Positions 26,623-35,159 of a stretch of DNA of 64,000 bases are shown in pieces. The notes below the pieces were generated by a model. That model was not told the origin of the DNA and made no database searches. It was given only the letters and a program-made list of their open reading frames with translations. Made by a program: the position numbers and the translations under genes. Position 1 is the first letter of the stretch. Every line of letters begins with the position of its first letter. Source of the DNA: Shewanella sp. MBTL60-112-B2 (GTDB lineage Bacteria; Pseudomonadota; Gammaproteobacteria; Enterobacterales; Shewanellaceae); contig NZ_BPFA01000009.1 of assembly GCF_019655055.1 (NCBI RefSeq), positions 62,001 to 126,000 of the forward strand, given 5' to 3'.

Positions 26623-28065
26623 ATGTCACATCATTTTAAAGATTACCGCGGTTCACTAGAGCGTTCTTTAGATCACGCAGTCTCGTATCTTGAGTCGCTA
26701 GATGAACGCCCTGTCGCTCAAGAGATCACATCGCAGCAGCTACGGGAGTTAATTGCGGGTGAAATGCCACTGCAAGGGACAGCACCAGAACAGGTTATCG
26801 ATGAAATGGCATATGCGCTCGATGCAGGTCTTGTTGCATCAGGTGGGCCACGATTCTTTGGCTATGCCATCGGTGGTACTTTTCCAGCGGCATTAGCTGC
26901 AGACTGGTTAGTGAGTGCATGGGATCAAAATGTGCCGTATTTCGTGTCTAGCCCTGCAATGGCGGTTGCCGAAGAAACGGCAGCTGAATGGATGGTAGAG
27001 CTGCTTGGCTTAACCAAAGGCTCTGCGGTTGGTTTTACCTCAGGCGCTCAAGAAGCCATTTATACCTCGTTAATCACCGCGCGTAATTCACTGTTGGAAA
27101 ATGCAGGCTGGGATGTGGCCACTAAAGGTTTATATGGCGCGCCTCAGGTGAATGTGGTCGTGAGTGACCAAATTCACTCAACCATTAAGCGCGCACTTTC
27201 AATGATAGGCTTGGGTATTGAAACCATAGTGAAAGTGCCAACAGACGATAATCTTCGCCTTATCCCCGAGGAGCTTGCGCGTGTGTTAGCCGATATAAAC
27301 GGTCCAACACTAGTTTGTGCCCAAGCGGGTTGTATTGACTCGGGTGCATTCGATCCTTTCGACGAGATAGCTGACGCGGTTGCTAAGCATGGTAACGCTT
27401 GGTTGCATGTGGATGGCGCAATCGGGCTTTGGGCTGCGGCCAGCGATAAACAAAAACACTTATTAAAAGGCATTGAGCGAGCAGACTCCATAGATACCGA
27501 TGGCCATAAGTGGTTCAACATGCCATATGACTGCGGCATGGTGATAGTGAAAGACCCAGCCAAAATCACTTCGGCAATGGGCGGTGGCAATATGGGCGAC
27601 TACCTAAATGATGCCATGGATAAGCCAGACCGTAACGCAATTAACTACGGTATAGCCGCATCGAGGCGTGCCCGTGGTCTGCCTGTATACGCCGCGTTCA
27701 AGTCGCTTGGCAAGCAAGGCATCGTTAACCATTTAGATAACTGCTGCGCCTTGGCCAAGCGCATGGCTGATACTTTGAGAGAAGTGGACGGCATAACCAT
27801 TCTTAATGATGTGGTGTCGAATCGATTCTCAGCGCAATTTGGCACTGGTGATGTGGAATATCGCAATGAGCTCACCGCTCGCGTGGTACATAGACTGCAG
27901 CAGGATGGATATCTTTATCCATCAACATCAGGCTACAAAGGCTTAAAGACCATGCTGTTTTCAGTGCTGAATTATCACACCTCGATAGAGGATATTGATA
28001 TTTCAGCAAACAAGATCATTGAAGCGTTTAACATCGAAAAAGCGTTATTGCCTAAGTCGGCTTAA
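26623..28065 (+). CDS. PLP-dependent decarboxylase (group II, aromatic/glutamate decarboxylase-like)
   Basis: 480 residues. Fold-type I PLP features: GFTSGAQEAIYTSL (phosphate cup), the stacking His of SDQIHSTIKRA (His185), LHVDGAIGLW (Asp264) and the Schiff-base Lys in TDGHKWFNMPYDCG (Lys296). The family decarboxylates aromatic amino acids, glutamate, aspartate or 2,4-diaminobutyrate; the substrate loop does not let me choose. A small membrane-protein gene follows 37 bases after the stop and is probably in the same unit. It may act with the amidohydrolase, for example hydrolysis of a conjugate and then decarboxylation of the freed amino acid. That link is inference. Confidence 0.88.
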   Translation: MSHHFKDYRGSLERSLDHAVSYLESLDERPVAQEITSQQLRELIAGEMPLQGTAPEQVIDEMAYALDAGLVASGGPRFFGYAIGGTFPAALAADWLVSAWDQNVPYFVSSPAMAVAEETAAEWMVELLGLTKGSAVGFTSGAQEAIYTSLITARNSLLENAGWDVATKGLYGAPQVNVVVSDQIHSTIKRALSMIGLGIETIVKVPTDDNLRLIPEELARVLADINGPTLVCAQAGCIDSGAFDPFDEIADAVAKHGNAWLHVDGAIGLWAAASDKQKHLLKGIERADSIDTDGHKWFNMPYDCGMVIVKDPAKITSAMGGGNMGDYLNDAMDKPDRNAINYGIAASRRARGLPVYAAFKSLGKQGIVNHLDNCCALAKRMADTLREVDGITILNDVVSNRFSAQFGTGDVEYRNELTARVVHRLQQDGYLYPSTSGYKGLKTMLFSVLNYHTSIEDIDISANKIIEAFNIEKALLPKSA

Positions 28066-28102
28066 CGATATGAACTCAACGAGCAAAGAGAGTGGAGGAA
28101 GT

Positions 28103-28537
28103 ATGACTCAGCAACGATTTGTAGGGGCTAGCCTAGCCATATTGGTTTATTTAACAGTGCTCAATTTCTTTAATGAGTATTGGCACTGGGTTTCTATCGA
28201 GTCCTTCAGCGTTTCACTTGTTGCTGCATTACTTTTGCTGACGCTACTAAAGCTGTCGATTAAAACAGAGCATATGGTGGCCGCCTTTTTTAAGGCTAAA
28301 CCCGGCAGGGCGGCAAAAGTATATCGAGGCATTAGCACCTACATTATCTTGGTGGGCAGCAAGTTTATGATCCTTGAAGCGATAAATGTGATGTTTGACG
28401 AAAAGGTCTCATTTAGCGGCCCCTTCAATGGTGTCGTCGCTTTCTTTGCCGTTGTGTTTACTATTCTCATTGCCGAGTTTGCAGTAGGTAAAATATATAC
28501 AGGCTTGAATGACACCAATAAGCTGCAAGCGGCATAG
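28103..28537 (+). CDS. Small polytopic membrane protein, unrecognised
   Basis: 144 residues from the ATG at 28103, chosen because GGAGG lies 5 bases upstream. Longer in-frame starts run back into the decarboxylase gene. Four hydrophobic segments (about 8-21, 32-49, 75-92, 108-127) with Lys/Arg-rich loops (AKPGRAAKVYRG). No motif that I recognise. It sits directly after the decarboxylase and would be co-transcribed with it. A role in moving the amine product or sensing would be speculative. Confidence 0.65.
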   Translation: MTQQRFVGASLAILVYLTVLNFFNEYWHWVSIESFSVSLVAALLLLTLLKLSIKTEHMVAAFFKAKPGRAAKVYRGISTYIILVGSKFMILEAINVMFDEKVSFSGPFNGVVAFFAVVFTILIAEFAVGKIYTGLNDTNKLQAA

Positions 28538-28562
28538 GGAGGATTTAACACGAGTAATTACA

Positions 28563-28585
28563 CCGCTATTAGAGGCGGCTTTTTA
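28563..28585 (+). terminator. Probable terminator after the small membrane-protein gene
   Basis: CCGC pairs with GCGG across a short loop (28563-28578), followed by CTTTTTAT, 25 bases past the stop. The stem is short, so this is tentative. Confidence 0.45.
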
Positions 28586-28655
28586 TAGATGAATGAGTTG
28601 CCTCTAAAGCTTACCTGTCTCAGTTATTTGTTGCCGTTATAAGTAAATTATGAAG

Positions 28656-30386
28656 TTAGTTAATCATAAATACCAGTGACCCTAGCACCCCCACTAAGCT
28701 CTCTCCGGCGATACAGCCAGCTGCAATAGCTATAAGAAAGCGTTTTGACCAGCGGGGGGCTAGTTGCCGAACTAGCTTTGATAATAGTGCGCCAATGCAG
28801 AGCATAAGACTAATATGTGCAGGTAGCACGAATGCTAACCCTACAGCTGACATACTTGGCAGATAAGAGTGCCACTTTGAGGGAACTATAAGTAGTAGCA
28901 ACTCATTTAGCATTGCAGCGATCATACCAATGAACATTGCATACCTAGCTGATTGAGGGATTGCCTCTAAACCTTGTGTTAATGCCAAGGCAATGGCTGA
29001 CCATGCAGCCACACCTGGGGCAGGCCATTCCGTTGTCATCAATTGCTCTGCAGGGTTAGGGAATAAAGCTAAGAATACGGCAGCGCTGGTTAGGCAGCCA
29101 GCTAGAATACCAAAGGCCTGCGCAAACATTTGATGACGTGGATTAGTGCCTAGCAGATGGCCAGCTTTAAAGTCATTTAGTAGGTCTGTTGCTTGGCCCG
29201 CAGCGCCACTGGCAACATTGGCGGTCATTAAGTTTGTGGTTATGCTGCCAGGACTTATCATTGAGAAACTAAGTTGCGACAACTTACCTAATGCGCCTAT
29301 CGGTGGGATCCCGGTTTCGCCTACAACCTGCGCTGCGACCACTGCAAATATAAAGGCTAAGGGGATGGCGACTATTGCTGCAAACCAGCTGATATCGAAT
29401 AGATAAACTTGTAAGCCGATAATTATTGGGGCCAGTAACGTTAGGAGTAAGCATTCTTGCCAGCCCCACATTAATGATATCGATGATCTTTTCTTTGATT
29501 TTATCAAAGATATTAAGGTTGTTGTCACAGCCGAAGCTAGCATCATGGCCACTCCTGGCCAGACTAGCCAATCAATGAGATTGCTAAACCAGTAACTGTC
29601 TGTAGGACCCGGCTGTTCCCAGCCCTGCTCTAAGATAAATGGCGCCACACCTAACCAGGCTATTAACGAGCCTGCAAGTAAACTGAGAGCTGATTTTGTG
29701 CCAATTATTGCGCCAAATGCCAGTAGCATATAAGAAGGGTCGATAACAAAACCTAAGTTTTTAGCGCTTATACTGGTTCCCGCTAGTGTTCCGTGTCCAG
29801 GAATAGAAAAGCCTAGAGGAAGTTTATAGCTCATAGGGATAAAAATTCGGTGCCCCATAGTGAATGTCATCGCTGAAATGAGAGCAATGGTTTTGTGTCT
29901 TGCAACCCGTGCATTGCTGAACATATCGCTGATGACTTCAGCTGTTGCTATACCAGCAGGAAAACGTAAACGGGGATTTTGTAGCATAGCGGGCCTTATT
30001 GCTGAGGCGACACAGATCCCCAGCAAACTGATGCAGATCATCCAAAATACCATCGGCCAATAATCTAATTGGCTATCACTGACGATCATGTAGGCGGGGA
30101 TGGCAGATGCTAATCCTGCCGATAAGGTTCCGGCCGCTGCAGAGGCAGTGGTTTGTTGTATGTTGGCTTCTTTAGGGTCCCATTCTTGGCAGCTAATGCC
30201 TTTGCTAATCGCCTTCCAAACAATAAATCCGAGTAATGAAGATAGCACCGACATATTGATAGACCAGCCAATACGCAGCCCCATATAGAGATTACATATC
30301 ACTAAAAGACAACCTAAGCTCATACCTGTGATAATGGCGCGTATAGATATTGACTGTGTTTTAATAGCTGGTTTTTTCTCTGTCAT
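28656..30386 (-). CDS. OPT-family oligopeptide (or metal-chelate) transporter
   Basis: 576 residues, almost all hydrophobic, with about 14-16 membrane helices. The OPT N-terminal motif CNLYMGLRIGW is at about 41-51. The conserved middle block GETGIPPIGALGKLSQL and the following NLMTANVASGAAGQATDLL segment match bacterial OPT proteins. These use proton coupling to import small peptides or glutathione-like compounds. It is read divergently from the TetR gene 260 bases away, which suggests control by that regulator. The amidohydrolase nearby could process imported peptides, but that is only suggested by proximity. Confidence 0.9.
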   Translation of the reverse strand: MTEKKPAIKTQSISIRAIITGMSLGCLLVICNLYMGLRIGWSINMSVLSSLLGFIVWKAISKGISCQEWDPKEANIQQTTASAAAGTLSAGLASAIPAYMIVSDSQLDYWPMVFWMICISLLGICVASAIRPAMLQNPRLRFPAGIATAEVISDMFSNARVARHKTIALISAMTFTMGHRIFIPMSYKLPLGFSIPGHGTLAGTSISAKNLGFVIDPSYMLLAFGAIIGTKSALSLLAGSLIAWLGVAPFILEQGWEQPGPTDSYWFSNLIDWLVWPGVAMMLASAVTTTLISLIKSKKRSSISLMWGWQECLLLTLLAPIIIGLQVYLFDISWFAAIVAIPLAFIFAVVAAQVVGETGIPPIGALGKLSQLSFSMISPGSITTNLMTANVASGAAGQATDLLNDFKAGHLLGTNPRHQMFAQAFGILAGCLTSAAVFLALFPNPAEQLMTTEWPAPGVAAWSAIALALTQGLEAIPQSARYAMFIGMIAAMLNELLLLIVPSKWHSYLPSMSAVGLAFVLPAHISLMLCIGALLSKLVRQLAPRWSKRFLIAIAAGCIAGESLVGVLGSLVFMIN

Positions 30387-30648
30387 GTTGCGAGTAGGCT
30401 CGTTAAATACTTTTTTTGGTATGAGTAAAAATATTTTTGAATTGTTTTATGCTGATATCACGCAGCGAATATAGTTGAATCTTTCACTGAGGTCTTAGGA
30501 CAAGCTCTCATTTGAGCATTAAGTGGATTGCTTTCTTAACTATTTGTGAATATTGATGATCACTGTCACTTTTTGTGGACTTATAGCAGCTTGATAGGGT
30601 CTCTTTTGGTAAATTAGTAAAACTGAAATTTTAAGGATTAGACAGTAA

Positions 30649-31341
30649 ATGATAAGGCAGGCTAGAGAGGTAAAACTACTTGATATTGCAAGAGAGCTGA
30701 TTCTAGAGCAGGGCATGGTATCGTTTAAGTTCACCGATATAACTAAACGAGCAGAAGTGTCTCGAGCCACACTGTACAAGTATTTTTCAGGCAAAGAAGA
30801 TGTGCTGGTGAGTCTGTTTGTTCATGATGCGGGTATTACTAAGCAGATGTTATTAAACATTCAAGCTGATACTACGCTAAATCATCGAGAGAAGATTTTG
30901 CTGAGCTTACTCGCTCCTGTTGCAAGTTCGATGGAAACATTAAATCGCTCTGGCACTTTATTGTTAAGTGCTAACCCGGGTATTTTTATGTATGCAAGCG
31001 ATACGCAAAAAGCTCGGCTTGAGCAAATCGTCTCTGAAATAAGGCAAGTCACCCTCGAGTTTTGGCTAGCACCTTTTAAACAAGGTTATATGGGCGTTAC
31101 CCAAGAGCAACTAGAAGAGGTGATGGCATTAACCTTTCCTTATCAAAGAGGTTGTATTGTGATCCCTCAAAGTGTGATGACGGTAGGCAAGCACATTCAT
31201 TACCCTTTAAGAAAGGTATTTGAGAACCTGTTGAAGTCGACAGAGGCATTAAGTTGGTGTGAAGAGCACGCAAATGTTGATTATGAAAAAGTCTTGATCG
31301 GCATTGGGCGGCATAAAAAAGAGGGCATGATTGCCTGTTAG
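30649..31341 (+). CDS. TetR/AcrR-family transcriptional regulator
   Basis: 230 residues. The N-terminal helix-turn-helix (about 8-55) has FKFTDITKRAEVSRATLYKY followed by FSGKEDVLVSLF, the usual TetR layout. The C-terminal ligand domain is not recognisable. Divergent from the OPT transporter, which makes that gene the first candidate target. The 262-base interval contains AT-rich stretches (AAAAATATTTTT near 30427) but no convincing operator palindrome. Confidence 0.9.
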   Translation: MIRQAREVKLLDIARELILEQGMVSFKFTDITKRAEVSRATLYKYFSGKEDVLVSLFVHDAGITKQMLLNIQADTTLNHREKILLSLLAPVASSMETLNRSGTLLLSANPGIFMYASDTQKARLEQIVSEIRQVTLEFWLAPFKQGYMGVTQEQLEEVMALTFPYQRGCIVIPQSVMTVGKHIHYPLRKVFENLLKSTEALSWCEEHANVDYEKVLIGIGRHKKEGMIAC

Positions 31342-31409
31342 AGCTTGCTCTGACAGGGCGGTTTGTTTTGCTTCAATTACACAGAGCCGCTCTAGTTGGC
31401 CCTGTGTTG

Positions 31410-31778
31410 TCATATCATGCTGGTACTTTTATTTTCGGGAACGGATTCAATCAGTGGCTGCAGTAAGGGACAGTTTGCTTTAGCCTGCTTAACAACATAA
31501 ACCACGATATTTTGCACATCATTTCTTTCACTCGTTAACGTGCATATTGCGCTGGCCATACAGACATGAATAAAAGGTTCTGTCTCGATATCGGCACTGT
31601 TGTAGGCCTCTTCGATATAATCTCGTGCTGAAGAGGCGATGTAATTACTCACAGTTCCTATTGATACTTGAGCAAAAATCCTGGGGTGAATCTCAAGAGA
31701 AGCGCTTATGTAGTCCTCTATCCTACTGGCGACCTTGGCGATTTTATATTGTAGCTTTATCGAGCCGATTACCCCCAT
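31410..31778 (-). CDS. Last gene of the DMSO-reductase operon, DmsH-like candidate
   Basis: 122 residues, soluble, alpha-helical in appearance, with no motif I recognise. It overlaps the end of the TorD-like chaperone gene by 10 bases, so co-translation is likely. In Shewanella oneidensis the operon dmsEFABGH also ends with a small protein of unknown role (DmsH) after the chaperone, so position is the main evidence. Whether the sequences are truly homologous needs a search. Confidence 0.6.
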   Translation of the reverse strand: MGVIGSIKLQYKIAKVASRIEDYISASLEIHPRIFAQVSIGTVSNYIASSARDYIEEAYNSADIETEPFIHVCMASAICTLTSERNDVQNIVVYVVKQAKANCPLLQPLIESVPENKSTSMI

Positions 31779-32389
31779 AGCGCAGGCTCTTGTACTATGA
31801 CATCATTAGACTCGACTAACACATCTAGGTAGTCTCTCAGCAATAATCCCCAGCCTAAATAGAAGTCCGTTTTTGAATGCTCAATTGTTAGCTCTGCAAC
31901 CCGATATGCCCATGGCGCAAGGTGTTCAGCTATGATGGTTTTCAGCTCCAAGACCTTGTTTTGTTTAATGGTATATTCCACAAGTTGCAGCACCAGTGAT
32001 AAGTGGTCGATAGGTTGGTTATCACCATCAATGGTATTGACCGTTATACCTAAAGCGTCGATGCGATCTTGTAGCTTTTGCGTGCTGGGCCCACATAGTA
32101 GGTTATCTTCACTAAGGTAATACGAGCCCCATAGTGGCACTTTCATCTTACCAGGACCGATAAAAAGCTGATTAAAATCGAGTCGTAGTTCAGGTAACTG
32201 CTCACAGCTATATTGCTTTATGTAGTTGCTTATAAGCGCAACACCTTCGCTACGGGTTTTACTTTCAGTCAGTAATGGATAGCACAGGTTGAAGTCATTT
32301 TCTTGATACATCTCCAGCATTTTATCGCTAGGGTCATGATACATATTGGCCGCTAAGATTGGGGTTATTTCAGCTAATGCGTTATTCAT
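31769..32389 (-). CDS. dmsG: TorD/DmsD-family molybdoenzyme chaperone
   Basis: About 206 residues from the ATG at 32389, which has CTGGAG six bases upstream. Nine extra residues are possible from 32416, but those codons overlap the hairpin region. Family features are the central FNQLFIGPGKMKVPLWGSYYLSED block, typical of TorD-like proteins (usual form LFxGPG...PPWESVYL), then a helical C-terminus ending WGLLLRDYLDVL. These chaperones bind the Tat leader of the molybdoenzyme and hold it until the cofactor is inserted. The client here should be DmsA. The symbol follows the S. oneidensis order. Confidence 0.85.
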   Translation of the reverse strand: MNNALAEITPILAANMYHDPSDKMLEMYQENDFNLCYPLLTESKTRSEGVALISNYIKQYSCEQLPELRLDFNQLFIGPGKMKVPLWGSYYLSEDNLLCGPSTQKLQDRIDALGITVNTIDGDNQPIDHLSLVLQLVEYTIKQNKVLELKTIIAEHLAPWAYRVAELTIEHSKTDFYLGWGLLLRDYLDVLVESNDVIVQEPALWG

Positions 32390-32405
32390 ATTTACTCCAG
32401 TATAA

Positions 32406-32427
32406 AAGGCGGCCAAGTGGCCGCCTT
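32406..32427 (-). terminator. Intra-operon hairpin between the lipoprotein gene and the chaperone gene
   Basis: AAGGCGGCC pairs perfectly with GGCCGCCTT around a 4-base loop. On the minus strand it is followed by TTTTATAC, 11 bases after the lipoprotein stop and just before the chaperone ribosome-binding site. It probably acts as a partial terminator or 3' stabiliser, giving more structural subunits than chaperone. Confidence 0.75.
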
Positions 32428-32437
32428 GAAGAGATAT

Positions 32438-34531
32438 CTACTTATCTAAGCTAGGCTCGTATTGGTAGAACTCAAGACCAGAAGTAGGGCCCACGTTACA
32501 CCAAGTTGATGTACCAAAGTACAGCTTGTCGTCGATATCGACTACGTTACGAACGCCATTAGAGCACTGGTTACCGAAACCGTTAGTGGTTAGCTTACGT
32601 GCTTTACCGTCAGCTTCGATGATTGCTAGATCGCCACCTGGAATAAACTCATCGGCTAGACCATTCACTTCCATTTCCGTTTTAGTGTACTCGTACATCC
32701 ACATGGCTGGATTGTTAGCCATTTGGTTTTTCCATTCACTGTTCTGGAATACGATACCGTCGAATAACATGTACTCACCAGCGTATGCATCGAACAGAAG
32801 GTCATGTAGGCCTGAGAATGCATCGAAGAAGCCCCAGAACAACTTGCCGTCTTTGGCAATCGAGGTCCAAGAATAAACATTACCAGGGTTGCCCATACCG
32901 GCTTCGCCATGAGTAGGCTTCTTGCCTAGCTTGTTTGGTATAGCCTTCCAGCCGTTACCATCATTAACTTGCATGGTCTCGTAGCCGTATAGCAGCTCCA
33001 CCTTAGAGGTATCGCCTTCGCTTACTGCATCGATATTGTTAAGGTCAATACGGAAGATTGAAGTAGCGCGCCACTCGTTAATCATAAATTCTTTGTGATT
33101 AACTTCTTTATTGGCATCAATAACGGAGTAATCGTGTGGATCAAGGCCTGTTAACTCGGTGAATAGCTCAGGATCGGCTTTAGCGAAGTGCTTATAAGCG
33201 GCATCAGTGCCTTGATGGTAAGTACCGAAATACATGAAACCATCGTTAATTGCACTGGTGCCCCATTTTGCTCCCCAGCGACCTTTAGTATCAGGATCGT
33301 ACTGATCCATACCAAATACTTCACGGAACGTAAGCTGGTTATCAACAGTGTAACCAGCAGCAGGGATAGGGTCAGAGATCAGAATAACTGACTCTTTGAA
33401 CTTGTTATTTCGTTCACCATCTTTATACACGAACGGATGGGCAGAAGCTGACATGATTAAACGCTCAGTGTCGTCAGTATGAGTGAATTGGCGCCAGTCA
33501 CCAACCATACCGTACTGCACTCCATCTGGAGCAGTGTCATTATCTAGTTGAGTCGATACTACATCCCAACCTACAGTTGTAAGTGGGTCTAAATCATTAC
33601 CGCGACCCAAATCAACGTTACCACCGGCAAATGGATCATCTTGGGTACCTACCCAGCGCAGTAGCTGAGTTGGACCATCCCCCGCTTGGGTCATCCCAGT
33701 TTCTGCACCCACAAGAGTGTAGAAGCCTGTCGTACCATCAGGGTGCTCTAAGGTGCGGAAGCGACGAGTCGTGTCACCAACAATATCGCGGTAGCCGATG
33801 AATGAGCGCTCCTTAGCGTTGAATACGAATAGGCGTAGACGTCCTTGATTTTCAGTAGTCTTCCAATGTCCGGCAACGAATACTAGATCACCAACAGTAC
33901 CTGCAGCACGGAAGCCATAAGTGTTGTTAATAGGCTTGAATGCTTCTGTGAACTCAGGGCCGCCAGATGTCAGCATGCTTTCATGAATCACTTCTTTTTC
34001 GCCAGTGCGGAAGTTGTAGATGAAGATCTGTGATGGTGTACCAGTGGTTCCCGGTACTGAACAGCCTGTTGTTTCACTCTCAAAAGTGGTCAACTGAATA
34101 GGCATGCCGATATTTTGGTATGGCCAGACACACCAACCGTTAGAAATGGTACCCATCCATAGCTCTTCACCATTTTCAGCGCTGTCATAGACGGTAGTGC
34201 CCCATGGGTAAGAAGCGTTACGCATCTCTTTGTATCCTGCAGGCATGGTATTTTCCCAATCTCGCAGAGGGTCGTATTCATTAGCAGGGCTGGTTGCGCT
34301 GTAAAATGCACCGTCTACAATAGTACGGCCAGCATGTACAAATGGGCCATCTATAGCTGGTGGATCAACAGGGTCAGTTGGATCGCCCGGCTCTGTTACT
34401 GGGCATTCATCAGGGCTTGAAACCTCTGATCCATTTTCGCAGACATATATTGTTTCTGAGTCGTCATCAGAACAGCCAGTAACCATAGCACCTGCAAGCA
34501 GGATAGCGACAAGAGAAAGTTTAGTATTCAT
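32438..34531 (-). CDS. Large secreted lipoprotein of the DMSO-reductase operon, unknown function
   Basis: 697 residues. A signal peptide with lipobox VTGC gives Cys20 as the lipidated residue, with Ser-Asp after it (not the Asp+2 inner-membrane retention signal). A short disulfide-type segment (Cys31, Cys43) and a Pro/Asp/Thr linker (about 45-60) lead to a beta-rich domain. An aromatic-Gly strand motif recurs: LWMGT (124-128), MYFGT (433-437), LFWGF (564-568), LYFGT (670-674), which suggests a beta-propeller-like fold. No CXXCH, Fe-S or other cofactor motif. It ends one base before dmsB's reading ends upstream, in the same operon. S. oneidensis dmsEFABGH has no such gene. It may be an extracellular subunit or substrate-capture partner of DmsA; this is inference. 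Confidence 0.75.
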   Translation of the reverse strand: MNTKLSLVAILLAGAMVTGCSDDDSETIYVCENGSEVSSPDECPVTEPGDPTDPVDPPAIDGPFVHAGRTIVDGAFYSATSPANEYDPLRDWENTMPAGYKEMRNASYPWGTTVYDSAENGEELWMGTISNGWCVWPYQNIGMPIQLTTFESETTGCSVPGTTGTPSQIFIYNFRTGEKEVIHESMLTSGGPEFTEAFKPINNTYGFRAAGTVGDLVFVAGHWKTTENQGRLRLFVFNAKERSFIGYRDIVGDTTRRFRTLEHPDGTTGFYTLVGAETGMTQAGDGPTQLLRWVGTQDDPFAGGNVDLGRGNDLDPLTTVGWDVVSTQLDNDTAPDGVQYGMVGDWRQFTHTDDTERLIMSASAHPFVYKDGERNNKFKESVILISDPIPAAGYTVDNQLTFREVFGMDQYDPDTKGRWGAKWGTSAINDGFMYFGTYHQGTDAAYKHFAKADPELFTELTGLDPHDYSVIDANKEVNHKEFMINEWRATSIFRIDLNNIDAVSEGDTSKVELLYGYETMQVNDGNGWKAIPNKLGKKPTHGEAGMGNPGNVYSWTSIAKDGKLFWGFFDAFSGLHDLLFDAYAGEYMLFDGIVFQNSEWKNQMANNPAMWMYEYTKTEMEVNGLADEFIPGGDLAIIEADGKARKLTTNGFGNQCSNGVRNVVDIDDKLYFGTSTWCNVGPTSGLEFYQYEPSLDK

Positions 34532-34532
34532 G

Positions 34533-35150
34533 TTATACCTCGTTTGGATTTACTACAGAACCGGCACCTGAACTTACAGGTTGGCCGTCTGGATGAACTC
34601 TAAGAATTAGGTTGGGTTTGGTAATGCTTGCTGCCGGTAGCGGGGCAATTTCAGCCGTTTCACCGTATTTGGCACGCAACTCATCGATAGGGCCAAAGTC
34701 CAATGCACGATGAATGCAGCTATCAACACACATCGGCTGTTTACCTGCATTAAGGCGGTCGATACAGCCGTCACACTTGGTCATTTTGCCCCGTGCCTCA
34801 TCAAGTTGCGGCGCGTCATAGGGGCAGGCCTGAGCGCAAGATGAACAGCCGATACAGATGTCGTCATGCACTAACACTAAGCCGTCTTCGATGCGCTTAT
34901 GCATAGCACCCGTCGGGCAAGCTTTGGTGCAAGCTGGGGTATCACAGTGGTTACACGAGATTGACGTGTAGTAGGCAAAGACAGATTGGCTGAATACGCC
35001 ATTACCATTGTCGGTGCAGCTTCCGCCTGCATATTCATATACGCGGCGAAAGTTACGTCCTACATTCAGGTCATTCTTATCTTTACAGGACACCATACAG
35101 GCCTTGCAGCCTGAGCAGATTGCTGTATCAACATAGAATCCTAATTGCAT
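34533..35150 (-). CDS. dmsB: DMSO reductase iron-sulfur subunit DmsB
   Basis: 205 residues, the DmsB length. Four clusters of Cys ligands for 4Fe-4S centres: CSGCKACMVSC (from Cys13), CNHCDTPACTKACP, CIGCSSCAQACP and CDGCIDRLNAGKQPMCVDSC. It passes electrons between the cytochrome conduit and the molybdenum subunit. No signal peptide, so it should be exported bound to DmsA through the Tat leader of DmsA. It follows dmsA by 9 bases. No DmsC-type membrane anchor is encoded nearby, consistent with the extracellular version of the enzyme. Confidence 0.95.
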   Translation of the reverse strand: MQLGFYVDTAICSGCKACMVSCKDKNDLNVGRNFRRVYEYAGGSCTDNGNGVFSQSVFAYYTSISCNHCDTPACTKACPTGAMHKRIEDGLVLVHDDICIGCSSCAQACPYDAPQLDEARGKMTKCDGCIDRLNAGKQPMCVDSCIHRALDFGPIDELRAKYGETAEIAPLPAASITKPNLILRVHPDGQPVSSGAGSVVNPNEV

Positions 35151-35159
35151 GTTTTGCTC

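Noticed and set aside
31353..31405. ACAGGGC...GCCCTGT inverted repeat between the TetR gene and the dms operon end as a terminator
   Set aside because: The loop is 39 bases and there is no T-tract; too weak to call.
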